From Paroedura picta (Eukaryota > Chordata > Lepidosauria > Squamata > Gekkonidae): 64,000 nucleotides of DNA. Under the pieces are notes generated by a model, which saw nothing but the letters and a program-made list of their open reading frames with translations, searched no databases and was not told the DNA's origin. Shown in pieces: positions 33,484-44,840 of this stretch (position 1 is the stretch's first letter; each line of letters begins with the position of its first letter). The stretch is from the NCBI RefSeq assembly GCF_049243985.1, contig NC_135384.1, positions 15,310,501 through 15,374,500 on the forward strand, read 5' to 3'. The translations under genes and the position numbers were made by a program.

Positions 33484-33665
33484 GACCGTTTATGCACTGG
33501 GCACTTTACTGCCCCAGCTCTCGTGCCGGAACACAAATAGTGGGCAGATGAGGTGCACTGGGCCAAATGCTCCCCCGTGTGGGTGCAGGAAGAGGTGGGA
33601 CCACCTGCCACGACTAAAACTCCAGCCTGCAACCCAGCATGAAACCTCCAGTGCATAAACGGTCT
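33484..33665. mobile_element. MITE with near-perfect terminal inverted repeats
   Basis: Begins agaccgtttatgcactgg and ends with its exact reverse complement ccagtgcataaacggtct, about 180 bases in all and non-coding. A second copy in opposite orientation is at 47844-48022. Probably a non-autonomous DNA transposon; the superfamily is not settled because the target-site duplication is unclear. Confidence 0.85.
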
Positions 33666-33954
33666 TTGTGAGTCTCCCTGCAACAGATGGCAACCAGACC
33701 CAATGAGAAAGTGGGGAAAGGAGAGTCAGCCAATCAGAGAGAGAGCCTTTTAAAGCCCGGCCTCTGTGTGCTGTAGGAATTCAGAGGAGAAATTCCTTCG
33801 GTTGGGGTGACTTGAAGATTCCTTGCAAAATATTTTAGTGTTGGACCTATTTTGACAGGACAAAACAGCTGGGGGAGGGAAAAGAGCGACTCTAGCATTT
33901 GTTTCTGAGAGCCATTTTGGGGTAACAGTTAAAGAAAGGTAGCCTGTAAACTGG

Positions 33955-34055
33955 AGGCCCACCTCTCTCAGGCCCACCTCCCTCACGGGGTGTCTGTTAT
34001 GGGGAGAGGAAGGGAAGGCGATTATAAACTGCTCTGGGATACCTGAGGCCTGCTA
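33955..34055 (+). repeat. tRNA-derived SINE 3' fragment
   Basis: cccacctccctcacggggtg, ctgttatggggagaggaagg and a decayed end. Confidence 0.55.
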
Positions 34056-34084
34056 GGTGACTGCGGACCATTCCCAGTTCTCTC

Positions 34085-34290
34085 AGAGATCTCTCAGCCC
34101 CACCTCCCTCACACTTTCTTCACATCCATGTCACCACTACCATGCTACCACTTGCCACCACGGTACCACTACCTGCCGAAACACTCCTTTATCTCCATGC
34201 CCTTGCATGCAAGACAACCATCCCCTTCCTCTTCCCAACCCCAAGCTCTAGCACCCCTTGAATTTCTGGATACAATGGGCTTTACCCGTA
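34085..34290 (-). repeat. Dispersed repeat shared with 10065-10215
   Basis: Reverse complement of the repeat at 10065, with caagctctagcacccc and ccaccactgccacc-like runs. Family unknown. Confidence 0.5.
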
Positions 34291-34639
34291 GTCATTTATA
34301 TAATGCATCTACTCACTAAAGCCCTTCCTTATGCCAATGCGTCAAGAAAATGAACAAATGAGTTCCACATATATTATTTGTCTTAATTTTAGCTTGGAAG
34401 TAAGCTTAATTTCTTCATTTGGATGAAGTGACAGATTCCAGTAGAAATGATCATGCTAAGAAAGCCTGTTGAAAGGGAGCAGGACTCTCAAAACTCTGTC
34501 ATATCATTACCCACTCCATAACAAGCAACAGATAACACTGTGTGAATGCCAAATCATATTATTACCCACTTCACATTATGTATTCCACTAAGAGGTGAAC
34601 CAAAGTCCCAAGAGCCAATGAGATGTCTCTTGTTTCCCT

Positions 34640-35415
34640 GTGCTTTCCTTCCTGCTCCCCTACCTCCTGGCTGGGCTCACAGCTTGCAGGTAGCTGGCTC
34701 CCAGGAAAAAGAGAATGTCCTTCATGAAGGAATCCACTGCACCGCTGGTACACATGACGGAGCGCAGGCTGGAGGCGGATGCAACCATGTCCTGGCCCAC
34801 GCAGGGTGTGCTGCACTTATGCAGCATGCACAGCGTAAAGAGGCAGGCGGGACCCACAACACCTATAAAGGCAACATGGACATGGGTCCCAGCCTCTTCG
34901 CCCAGCTTGCTGTGGAGCAGCTTCCCTCCCTCCCACCTTATGTGATGTGTAAACAGCTTCTAGGCTGTGTCTGCGGTGGATGTTTCATGGTTAATATTTC
35001 ATCACAGCTGCTGGTTTTGCATGGGATGGAGCCTGTTGGCAGTGAGTCTGGTAGGTGATTGGACTCCTTGGGGTTCAGTGCCACAATACGAGATGGGAGG
35101 CCAGGGGCTTGTTGCCAGGTAGCCTGAGGGGCAACCAAAGCAGGCAGGCACCTTGTGGCTCCTCCCACATAGGTCACCTCCTGTAGAGCAGGAGGCAAGG
35201 TGATCTGCTCTCCCATCTGGGAATGGTGTGGATCCCCAGAGCACCTCGGGAAGACATGGGTTTTGGTGCAGTCCTCTGACTGCTAGGTCAGGCCCCCTCT
35301 CCCATGCTGCACCAACCCTTCTGTGGGGAGGTAATAAAGCTGTGGCCATGTTTATAGCCAATAACTGTGTCACGTCTCATTCCAGCCCAAAATGCCCTCA
35401 TGCAAATCAAAACTC
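34640..35415 (+). mobile_element. LTR-like dispersed repeat, fossil
   Basis: One of the two longest copies (the other is at 48345-49105). Landmarks are tatgcagcatgcacagcgta, a CTATAAAGG box, cagcttccctccctcccacc, gatgggaggccaggggcttg, cccctctcccatgctgcacc and ggtaataaagctgtggccat. It has a TATA-like box and polyadenylation signal but no coding, as in a solo LTR. Moderately diverged between copies. No coding parts, and terminal edges are uncertain. Confidence 0.45.
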
Positions 35416-35514
35416 TGAAGCTTTTTCTAAGAAAATTGTCTCAGTTTAGTTCTCTCCTGTAAAAGGGTAGCCTTGGTTCATGACACCTATACCTTCCTAT
35501 GCCTGGTGATAGCT

Positions 35515-35805
35515 TAAAAGAAGAAGAAGAGTTGGTTCTTATATGCCACTTTTCTCTACCAGAAGGAGTCTCAAAGCAGCTTACAGTTGCCTTCCCTTTC
35601 CTCTCCTCACAACAGACACCCTGTGAGGTAGGCGAGGTTGAGAGGGCCCTGTTATTACTGCTTGGTCAAAACAGCTTTATTAGTGCTCTGGAGAGCCCAG
35701 TGTCACCCAGCTGGCTGCAGGTGGGGGAGCATGGACTCAAACCTGGCTCACCAGATTCGAAATTTCACACTCCTAAGCACTACACCAAGCTGACTCTCTT
35801 AAGGG
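35515..35805 (-). repeat. tRNA-derived SINE, near full length
   Basis: Starts with (AAG)n, then agttggttcttatatgccac, gtctcaaagcagcttacag, gtgtcacccagctggctgca and the head ctaagcactacaccaagctg. Confidence 0.85.
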
Positions 35806-36046
35806 ATATTGGACTCAAAAGATCTTCTACTAATGACCAACACAACTACCTTCTTGAACTATTAAAAGCTTAGGGGACCTTGGGAAACTGATTTCAAGTA
35901 CGTTCCCATAAAATTGATTTCAGCTATCTTCAGGAGCATTTCAGTTGAGCATAAAAAATATAATTAGACTACATTATACTACACACATGGAAACAATCCT
36001 TCAATCACACAATACTTCTGAGAAATGCATGACAAGGTATTAAGAG

Positions 36047-36306
36047 ATGGCATCTGATTCTCTAGAAAGAAGAATAAGTTAACAAATTAACACTGTAGGT
36101 GTGGACACAAAATTATTACCTATTCTTAAATCAGTACAGAGGTTCTGGACAGCTTCTTCTACATGATGTTCAACTTATGGCATCTGATTCTCTAGAAAGA
36201 ATAATAAGTTAATAAATTAACACTGTAGAGATGGACATAAAATGATTACCTATTCTTAAATCAGTCCAAAGGTTCTGGACAGCTTCTTCTATATGATGCT
36301 CAACTT
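36047..36306. repeat. Tandem duplication of about 130 bases
   Basis: The block beginning atggcatctgattctctaga and ending atgttcaactta (36047-36177) is repeated at 36178-36306 with a few changes (roughly 90% alike by eye). Non-coding. Confidence 0.85.
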
Positions 36307-36886
36307 TCTGAGTATAGAAATAAATATTTCTTCAACCTCACTGCTCATGATACAGTATGTCCCACTTACCCTTCATTTAGCCAGTATGTTTCAGTGCAAC
36401 TTGTCTGTCCTTTGTTATTACCAAAGAGTATATCTTACAAGCAATTTTATATGTGATTGCTAGATCATTTGTACCCATTAAAACAAACAAAAAAACATTC
36501 CAAATATAATTGTACCTAGGGTATTCATTAGTCATGTATTTCCAAAGGGATTGCCCAAATGTATGGCATGGGGAAAGTATGAGTTGTCTTTCAGAGAATG
36601 AACCATTCATTTTAGTGTCATATTAAAAGCTTTCCCTGTTTTCTTTTTAAATGCTCAATACTTGTTTTTTTAAACAAGGTGAAAATAATATCTGGTATGA
36701 AGAAAAATAGTTCTAAATGGCTGAAATCATTTATCCATTAACAAAGCATTGTTTATTCCAATGTATCTCAGGTTTTTGGACTCTTCCTTAAAATCCCCTG
36801 AGCACTGTCCATTCAGCAACTATCTAATGAAAATCTGATCTATATCCCATTTTTCCATAAAATATACAAAATCTTGGATCTAAGCC

Positions 36887-37162
36887 AGTGGTCCCCAACC
36901 ACCGGTCCGTGGATCAGTTGGTACCGGGCTGCGGCTACTCCTCATCCTCCTTCCCAACTGCTGCTTTGGGGGCTGCCCTGTCACTCTGCCGCTGGCTCAC
37001 CTTTGGTGTTCTCCAGCGGCCGCCATGGCTGGGGCTCCCCCTCGGAGTGGAACTCCGGGCAGCGGGAAGTCAGGGGTGCTGGCGGGAAAGCAAGTGGAAC
37101 AGGGGCTCAGGTGGTGGCAGTGGCGTTGGTGGCGACGTCCCTCGGCAAAAGACTCCCAAGAC
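36887..37162 (+). mobile_element. hAT-like non-autonomous DNA transposon, one end
   Basis: Starts agccagtggtccccaaccac, then cggtccgtggatcagttgg, a typical left end of hAT-type elements, followed by a GC-rich body. The right end is not visible; a (TAC)n run begins at 37163. Confidence 0.6.
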
Positions 37163-37166
37163 ATAT

Positions 37167-37226
<60 letters not shown>
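37163..37226. repeat. (TAC)n microsatellite
   Basis: About 21 perfect ACT/TAC repeats, joined directly to an L2 3' end. The long Leu, Tyr, Thr and Ser runs translated from it are not proteins. Confidence 0.95.
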
Positions 37227-37300
37227 CTCTGTTTGTTTGTTTAGATTTATTACTTGCCTCTCCCCGGAAGGATTCATGGAACCCCATCACACTTTCACTT
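37227..37300 (-). mobile_element. L2-type LINE 3' end
   Basis: Reverse reads cggggagaggcaagtaataa followed by the microsatellite. It is the same end as at 54240-54275, where gagaggcaagtaacaaattc leads into (AAT)n. Confidence 0.6.
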
Positions 37301-38010
37301 ATGATTCAAGGAAGGATTCTTGCTCATAAGCCTTGGCTGAACCTCTCTTTATTAAACTACATGGGAATACACAAATTCACTACGAATTTGTATTGTTTTC
37401 ACAGGACTCTGGGAGAAAGAGCTCTTTGTGTTTACTGTATGGGAGATTCCTTCACTTAAAGCAAGCCACCATAATAATGGGATCCATGCATTTTAAGAAG
37501 CCAAAATAACTGCTTATATCTTTCTGTGATTGTTGTCTCCCAGGCTGGAACTGCAGCTGATAGGTTTGCACTCAAACCTGGGTTTGACCAGAAATGTGTC
37601 AATTCATGCCATGTAAGATGTTTCCACAAACATCTTATGCAACAATCCAGTTATCACAGATTTTATTTAAAATGTGTTCAGTATCACAACAGCAAAGGAT
37701 CTAGTGTGTATTTAGGTAAATTCCAGTGAGTTCTAGTTCAAATCAAGTCTGAAATCACCCCCAAAAGCTAAGATGACTTAACTGAGACTATCACATTTTT
37801 GCCACCATATGATAAGACATAAATCATTGGGGGAAAAAGAAAATAAGGACAGGAAAAGTGACAGGTAGCAGGAAAGAAGACTGAACATGACACAACCCTT
37901 TTGCATCATTCATTCCTTAAACAATTTAAACAAAGATTGGGATACATAAAATATTATTTGTACACATATTTTTTTATCCTTCTTTTCCATCAGGCATTTG
38001 TTCTTTACAG
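37301..38010. other. Spacer downstream of an OR gene
   Basis: AT-rich, no gene or repeat recognised. Confidence 0.3.
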
Positions 38011-38946
38011 TCACAGAGAAATCCTGTTGCTCCATAGCTTGATCATGGCTCCTTTGATTTCTTTGTTTCTTATACTATAGATGATTGGATTTAACAGTGG
38101 AGTTACTACAGTATAAGAAAATGATAAAATATTATCCAGTGCAGGAGAGTAGTTAGACTTTGGTTTTAAGTATGTGGAACATGCTGTGCCATAGAACAGA
38201 ATGACAACTATTAAATGTGAAGAACATGTAGAGAAAGCTTTATATTTGCTCTCCATGGATGACATCCCAACGATCGTGAAGATAATTCCAGTATAAGATA
38301 GGAGAATCAGCAGAAAAGGTACCATGATAGCTAACATAGCAACTCCAATTACTTGGACTTCATTGAGAAAAGTATCTCCACATAGAAGCTCCAACAATGG
38401 CTGTATTTCACAGAAAAAGTGATTGATGACCACTCTACAAAATGGCTGAGAAAATGTGACTATGGTATGGACAAGGCCAACTACAGCCCCACATAAATAT
38501 GGACCGGTCACCATCTTCAAGCATATATTCCTGTTCATTATAATAGAGTAGCGCAGAGGATGGCATATGGCAATATACCTGTCAATTGCCATTGATGCCA
38601 GGAGGAAGCATTCAGCAACTCCAAAAAACAGGAAGAAGAACATTTGCATAGCACAGCCCACAAAGGAAATAACTGTAGGCCTCACCAATAAGTTCTCCAA
38701 TAATTTGGGGATGATCACAGTCATGTAACAGGCTTCCAAGCAGGCCAAGTTCATAAGAAAGAAGTACATTGGAGAATTAAAAAGAGGATCAGATTTTACA
38801 AGCAAGACAATCAGCATATTTGTAATTAAGGTGATTATGTAGAGACATAGCAACAATCCAAAGATTAAAGGATGGAATTTGTGAAACTCTGAAAATCCAA
38901 CCAGGATGAATCCAGACCAAGCTGTAACATTGTCTTGATTATTCAT
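38011..38946 (-). CDS. Olfactory receptor, class II
   Basis: Intact single-exon OR of 311 residues and close relative of the gene at 31672. Motifs: NVT glycosylation site at 6-8, FILVGFSE, TN at 42-43 in helix 1 (usually GN), PMYFFL at 59-64, MAIDRYIAIC at 119-128, INHFFCEIQPLLELLC, KAFSTCSSHLIVV and PLLNPIIYSIRN. The start MNNQDNVT is the expected OR start. The shared TN and AIDRY variants mark this pair as a separate subfamily from the genes at 5831 and 44841. It is probably an OR10-related reptile group, judged from the helix 3 CAMQMFFFLFFGVAECF stretch. Confidence 0.95.
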   Translation of the reverse strand: MNNQDNVTAWSGFILVGFSEFHKFHPLIFGLLLCLYIITLITNMLIVLLVKSDPLFNSPMYFFLMNLACLEACYMTVIIPKLLENLLVRPTVISFVGCAMQMFFFLFFGVAECFLLASMAIDRYIAICHPLRYSIIMNRNICLKMVTGPYLCGAVVGLVHTIVTFSQPFCRVVINHFFCEIQPLLELLCGDTFLNEVQVIGVAMLAIMVPFLLILLSYTGIIFTIVGMSSMESKYKAFSTCSSHLIVVILFYGTACSTYLKPKSNYSPALDNILSFSYTVVTPLLNPIIYSIRNKEIKGAMIKLWSNRISL

Positions 38947-40445
38947 ATTTTAATGATATATTCAATTTATCTATGCCTTTGCTTGCATCTAGATTTCATT
39001 TCATGAATCAATTTCATTGTATTAAACCTCTTGATCGTTAACCAATAATTTCATCACTCTTCATCAGTGACCTGAAGAACAATTGATGTTGCTGATGCTA
39101 TTGGGAAGGTTCTGGATTTTCCTGTTCTTATTTCACATTACTTTTACCAGTTGAAATCTTCATCCTGTAAGACAACGTTCTTCATCCTTATGTTATCAAT
39201 AACATAAGATGAGAAGAAAAAATGGTACTGTGGTTAGAATCTTATGCTTGCTACCAGGTCTACTGAGACAAGAAAATGGGTATCTTAGCTTAACTTAATT
39301 TGAGGATAACATAGAATGAAAAATGAGAGAGAGTAATAGACCATCCTAATTCTTAGAGAAAAGGTAGAGAAAAAAAGTTATTTGAGGGGAAGGGGAGCGG
39401 GTTCCAGTACAACACAAGAATAGATAGCAGTTTTCTACCATATTTTTGTTCTCTACTTTCTGTCATTTTGTGATTTGCAATCTCTTTGTGGTCTGCTGCT
39501 TTATGCCTTCCATGAGGGGTTCATACAGGGTGGGCTCCAGCCTGATTTTTCACTCTGTATCCGCCTTTCTCCCTTATGTTGCTAAATCCTGAATAGCCTT
39601 GTTAAAGGCATAGCTGGTCCCAGGAGTGGTGGGCAATAAGTCTAATAAATTAATAAATACTTAAATAAATACATACATACATAAAATGGTAAAGGTGAGC
39701 CCTCCTTGCTGTTTCTCCAGCAGAAAAACTGATGGAAATCCATCCAATAGATCTCCCATTGTGATCTGTAATTGTATGACTGAAAAGATTGATTACTTAA
39801 TTTATAATACTTGACTGACAGCTCATGTTAGATTTCAAGAGATGGGTTGCTGATGGTTCTGTTCATAGTAGGAATTTTTAAAGAGACAATACCAACCAGC
39901 TCATGAGGAGGATGAATGCCATTCAGTGATCTTCATGGCTAATATGGGGTTTGAATTCAGATACTACAGCTCCTAACTGACAGTCTAAATGCTACTTCAT
40001 GCTTGCTCAGGTGAATATGTTCTGTTTGTAGAATGTGAAAATGGAGAAGGCATACTGTTTTCACTACAGTGTGTGTGTGTGTGTGAGGAGGAGCTCTAAC
40101 CCTTTCACCTGACATCATTTCCTGATTGAAAATGGTTTCTTCTCTTAGAAGCATGTAATTACCCTTAATAATCCATATTTATTTTGGACCCTGTTGTTAT
40201 TTAACTAATATTGTTTGGATGGATTGCTCATTTCATTCAGGAATCTATTATTTACTTTTTTGAAATTTCTTCTTTCCCCCAGAGCCAGAAAAGAAAAGGG
40301 GAAGGAGGAAGCTACTGGCCTCAGAGAATCAACTCAGGATGCCTAAATCACCAAGTATTTCCCAACCTGGAGCAGGCATGCCTAGAAACAACTGTTCTTT
40401 GGCATCTCCCAGCCTTTATATTTGAAAAGGGCCATTCCCTACTAG
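38947..40445. other. Spacer upstream of an OR gene
   Basis: Contains a TAAATAAATACATAC simple run (39640-39690) and a short (GT)n (40071-40085). 40360-40440 resembles part of the repeat pair at 52320. No gene recognised. Confidence 0.3.
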
Positions 40446-40446
40446 A

Positions 40447-40735
40447 ACATATAGGTATCCCCGGTGCAAGCACCGGGTCATGTCTGACCCTTGGGGTGAC
40501 GCCCTCTAGCGTTTTCATGGCAGACTCAATACGGGGTGGTTTGCCAGTGCCTTCCCCAGTCATTACCATTTACCCCCCAGCAGCAAGCTGGGTACTCATT
40601 TGACCGACCTCGGAAGGATGGAAGGCTGAGTCAACCTTGAGCCGGCTGCTGGGATTGAACTCCCAGCCTCATGGGCAGAGTTTCAGACTGCATGTCTACT
40701 GCCTTACCACTCTGCGCCACAAGAGGCTCGTACTA
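40447..40735 (-). repeat. Sauria SINE
   Basis: Reverse copy, with gtatccccggtgcaagcacc, gacgccctctagcgttttca, gccggctgctgggattgaac and the tRNA-like head ccacaagaggctcg. Near full length. Confidence 0.9.
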
Positions 40736-43235
40736 GAACATAAAGACCCTTTAAAAATTACGATAAGCCAAATAACAGTCTAAGAGAGACTGGTTGTTGT
40801 TCCTCAGGTTCCTTTAATGTTTCAAAATGAATGACCCCCTCTTCCCATATTGTCCAGTCTACCAGTTAAGATCAACTTTATAATCGTTACTCTCTGTGCC
40901 GTATTCTGAGGTGACAAAGATATCACAGCGCAACAATGACTGTGTAAGCATGTGTTGATTAGCCATGACGAATATTTAGAGTCTAACTTTTCTCAGACAA
41001 CTTTATTAATCAATACAAAATACAATCACTTCTGCCAAACAACTGAAATGGCAAGAATAACAATACTTTGGGCTACTTATCAGGAAAAAAATAATCACAG
41101 AGTATTTCTGGTTTGATCTTTTATTTTAATCAACATATATTTTATGTTTAAATGCTTGATTGATTTCAGAGGGGGGTTTAATCTATGCTGCCACCTTGGG
41201 TGGCAGACAAAGTCCTTCTGAAAGTAAGAGGTATTTTATAAGAAACAATCATCTGGGCTATTCCTACTTCAGCCTGACTACAAACAATCTACAAACCATT
41301 CCTGATCAAATGTTAGTTCTATCATTTAAAAAATGATTGGTTTTAATAAATACATTAAAAAACCAATCAATGTCTTAATAACGTGCAGTAGAAAAGGTTC
41401 TCACTCCTTTCCTAGTCTGTTATATCTCTCTAATAGTCCATTTCCCCCTCTCTCACACATTTAATTCCACTGCATGCACACTCTGATCTCTGCCTCCCAC
41501 TATGACATCCCATAAAAACTAGATACTTCAGGCTTGGTCCTCAATGGAGAATTGATAGTCCTTTAGTTCTCCCAAGGGAAGATGCAATAGTCACTATAAG
41601 TCTAATGTCTCTAGAGCGTAAACTCAGTCAAAGGTTGTTGGATTGACATGTATGCCACCATGGAAGCATGAGCAAACTGTGGTAGGGACTGATGTATGAC
41701 TATGAGTTGAATCCAGCCAAAATTTTCACCCAGTCCCACCCAATTATCTTTTACCCCCCAAACGTATGATTGTTGTTCATACAGAGCCGTTATCCTCCAG
41801 CCTGCTCTGTTTGGTAGTCAAATGTGTTCCTCCCTTTTTCACCTGTAAAAAACTGGCTTGAACCAATTATATGCCCATCATTAGGGAGTTTAGGTTTATC
41901 TTCACCCATTGTGGGGTGAAATCCAATACCATTCCAGGCCAGTGAATTCTTTCAAAATACCATTTTAATAGCTGCAGGAATTAAAAAGTGACACTGTGAC
42001 TCACGTCTAAAATCCAGCACCCCCGAGCTGCCTAGGACACAGATTTTTATACATTCAGCATAACACCCAAATTAGGTTATAATTTAATTGAACACTCTGT
42101 ACGACTGCTTGATAGACATTGTCCAATTAGCTCAAGATATTAAAGAAGAAGAAGAAGAAGAGGTGAGTGAGGCTGAGAGAACCTTGATATTACTTCTCTG
42201 GGAGAAATTGGATTCAAACCTGGCTTGCCTGATTAGAAGTCCAAACTCCTAACCACTATACCAAGCTGGCTGTCCACTACACAAATCTGGCTCCTTGTGC
42301 CATGTAGAGGTTTTTCCCTGTACGTGCAAGCTGCCAGGCACCTTGAAGATATCTTGGTCTGTATCAGGTTCACTGCAGCACATCTTTAATCTGTACAAAG
42401 TTCACTCTCCATTTCTCTAATGACATGTCACTTTAAAAGAGGGGAAAGCAGTGATGGTCCCTTCATTATGGTTGGGAAATTATTATTCATACAAACTACC
42501 CATGAAGGAAGGAGAGTTTACCTTTATAGTTCCAACAGTACCATGATGACCAAAAATTCTTCCTGTGTCTTTTGAATCATAGTTGCACTGGTGGTTGAGC
42601 TTTCCCAATTGCCATCCACACTGAAGCTCCCATCTTACATGATTTTTATTCAGGTTGATTTCCTCAGCACAGCCCTTGTGGTGGTCACGAGGTTCTTCCT
42701 TATTCCATGAGCTAGTAACCTAGTAGGATCTAGCCCAAAGTTCTTATGAACAGTTAAAGTATATTTGCAATTACTACAGTGATCCTCAAAATATTGATTT
42801 CACATGCTACATTTGAAAAAAGAAATCATCTTCATTGATATCAGATATCCTGCATGCTTGTACCTCTATCTAGAGGTGAAATAAAACCAGGGTTTCCCTC
42901 CTATTTTATATGTGATCTGAAGTACATCTTTAGTTTGAATGGTTTTAGCAGTCCAGAGATGCGGAAGTGGAACAATTTATGAACAAAAGGATCAATCAAG
43001 GTCAGTATGAATATCTAGTCACATCCTGTGAGAATTTAGCTCATACAGACATAATTGATGTCAACTGAGCAGCAATTACCTATGCAGGCCACATTGGGAC
43101 TTCCACGTTCGTATGTTCAACTGCAGTGGCATTGCTGCTTAAGTTCCTGTTTATGTCTTCAGCAAAATGTCTTCAGGGTATTGTCTTTGTTGCCTCATAT
43201 AACTCATGGATAAAATAATAAAGTCTATTTCCAGA
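40736..43235. other. Long spacer with no gene recognised
   Basis: About 2.5 kb of AT-rich sequence without a supported coding frame. The only identifiable item is the SINE remnant at 42143-42278. Confidence 0.4.
42143..42278 (-). repeat. tRNA-derived SINE fragment
   Basis: (AAG)n, then gtgaggctgagagaacct and the head ctaaccactataccaagctg. The middle is deleted. Confidence 0.7.
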
Positions 43236-43470
43236 TCAAGTTTAAGGTTTTGGTTTTAACCTTCAAGGCCATACATGGCTTGGGCCCGGCATATCTGCGG
43301 GACCACCTATGACCCCTGCAGGTTACTTCACTCTGCAGGTACGAATCTGCTGGTGGTCCTGGGCCTCTGGGACATTCGCCTGGCCTCAATCAGGGCCAGG
43401 GCTTTTTCGGCCCTGGCCCTGGCCCCAGCCTGGTGGAATGAGCTCCTGGAAGAGCTAAGGGCCCTGCTGG
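43235..43470 (+). mobile_element. L2-type LINE C-terminal fragment
   Basis: Decodes as VLTFKAIHGLGPAYLRDHL, then (I)RARAFSALA and a WWNEL-type end: the C-terminal tail of L2-clade ORF2. It is joined at about 43470 to a segment like the LTR-like family end. Confidence 0.65.
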
Positions 43471-43742
43471 TGGCTCTCCTGTATAGGTCGCTTCCCTTAT
43501 TGGCAGACTTCAGTAGGCAAGGGGATCTGCTCTCCCAGCTGGGAACGGTGCAGGCCCCCAGGGGGCCTCTGGACTCTGGGACTGTTGGTGCATTCTGCTG
43601 ACCACAAGGTCAGACTCCCTCTCCCATGCTGTGTCAACCCTCCTGTGGGGAGGTAATAAAGCTGTGGCCTTGTTTATCCCAACATTGGTGTCATGTCTTC
43701 CAGCATATAATGCCCCCCTGCAAGTCAAATTGTTGTGCTCAT
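43471..43742 (+). mobile_element. LTR-like dispersed repeat, 3' part fossil
   Basis: ggggatctgctctcccagct, ccctctcccatgctgtgtca and ggtaataaagctgtggcctt match the ends of the copies at 34640 and 48345. Partial, no coding parts. Confidence 0.4.
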
Positions 43743-44792
43743 TGTTCAACTAAGCCTGTAATCTATGCGATCCAAAGTGGATGTTCAAAACTGTCCATTG
43801 TTAATTGTGAATGTTGTTGTCATGTAACAAATGTTGTCATGTAACAAAGGTGATACCCCCTGGGGCAGTTTCAGGTCTGGTGTGAAATCTTAGGCTATAA
43901 AAGACAGAGACAGAAATTGGATCCCTGGATCCAGTTCTCTCTACAGACATAAACACTTTCTGTTTTTTTTTCCTGGCTGTATTTAGCTTTTTGAGATGAT
44001 GAGGCTCTGTAGTACTTTCCCCCTCCTCCCCTGTAAATAATTTGCAATATACTTCATAGGTGCCAAAGAATATTGTGAAAGGCATTCCATCTAAAATCCT
44101 AGTTCAGGTATCTGCAACAAAGAACACCTCTCTTAGAATTATATATCCATTAGATAGATACTGTAGGTTTATGCTTTCTTCAAAAGACAGAAGAAGTCAC
44201 ACCTTTAAGACCAACAAAGGTTTATTCAGAGCATGAGCTTTTGTAAAGGTAAACACTTCTGTATCGTTGTATAATTATTTTTCATACTTGATTTTAAGAT
44301 TTGTACTTCATTTGCCTTCCTTACATTCTAAAATGTAATTTGTGATGTTATAGAGAGTGGAATTTGCTTTTTCAACATTTGCTTCCTTGTTTTCTCCATT
44401 TGTTCTCTTTCCTTGTTTTCTTCATTGTGTCTCCATGCTTTCTCAAGCTGGTTAAAAGTCTAAGAACCACAGATAAATGATAAGTAAACACACAAGAGCT
44501 ATGTGGGGTTGGGATTATAGTAAGGAGCAGAACAGGGTTAGATTGGATGTATAAATCTGCAAGAAATAACCTACTGACTGTAGTTCTTATTTAAATGTTG
44601 ATATGATGATATTTTCCATCATTAAACATACCTCAAGGACAAAGGTCCTTGAATTGGAGAACAGAAGCCACTAGCCCAGGACTTTTTTCAGTTTTTTGTA
44701 AATGAAGGGTTCTGTTACTGATTATATGTGTCAATAAGTACATGAAATTATAAAAACTGGATGGATTAATATATCCATGTATTTGGGACTCA
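43743..44792. other. Spacer and presumed upstream region of an OR gene
   Basis: 44180-44245 holds a short dispersed repeat end (gaagtcacacctttaagacc, aacaaaggtttattcagagc) of a type common in vertebrate genomes; family not identified. No gene recognised. Confidence 0.35.
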
Positions 44793-44840
44793 ATGATGTC
44801 TCTTTTTTATTTCCCAGGAAGGAACACTGAAAGATATTCC

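Noticed and set aside
34546-35058. 170-residue open frame on the plus strand
   Set aside because: It lies wholly in the LTR-like repeat and its counterpart at 48345 does not keep the frame.
36047-36306. CRISPR-like direct repeats
   Set aside because: Only two adjacent long units without spacers, and the genome is vertebrate.
36874-37459. Open frames of 118-151 residues with Thr, Tyr or Leu runs
   Set aside because: They cross a hAT-like repeat, a (TAC)n run and an L2 tail, with no conserved domain.
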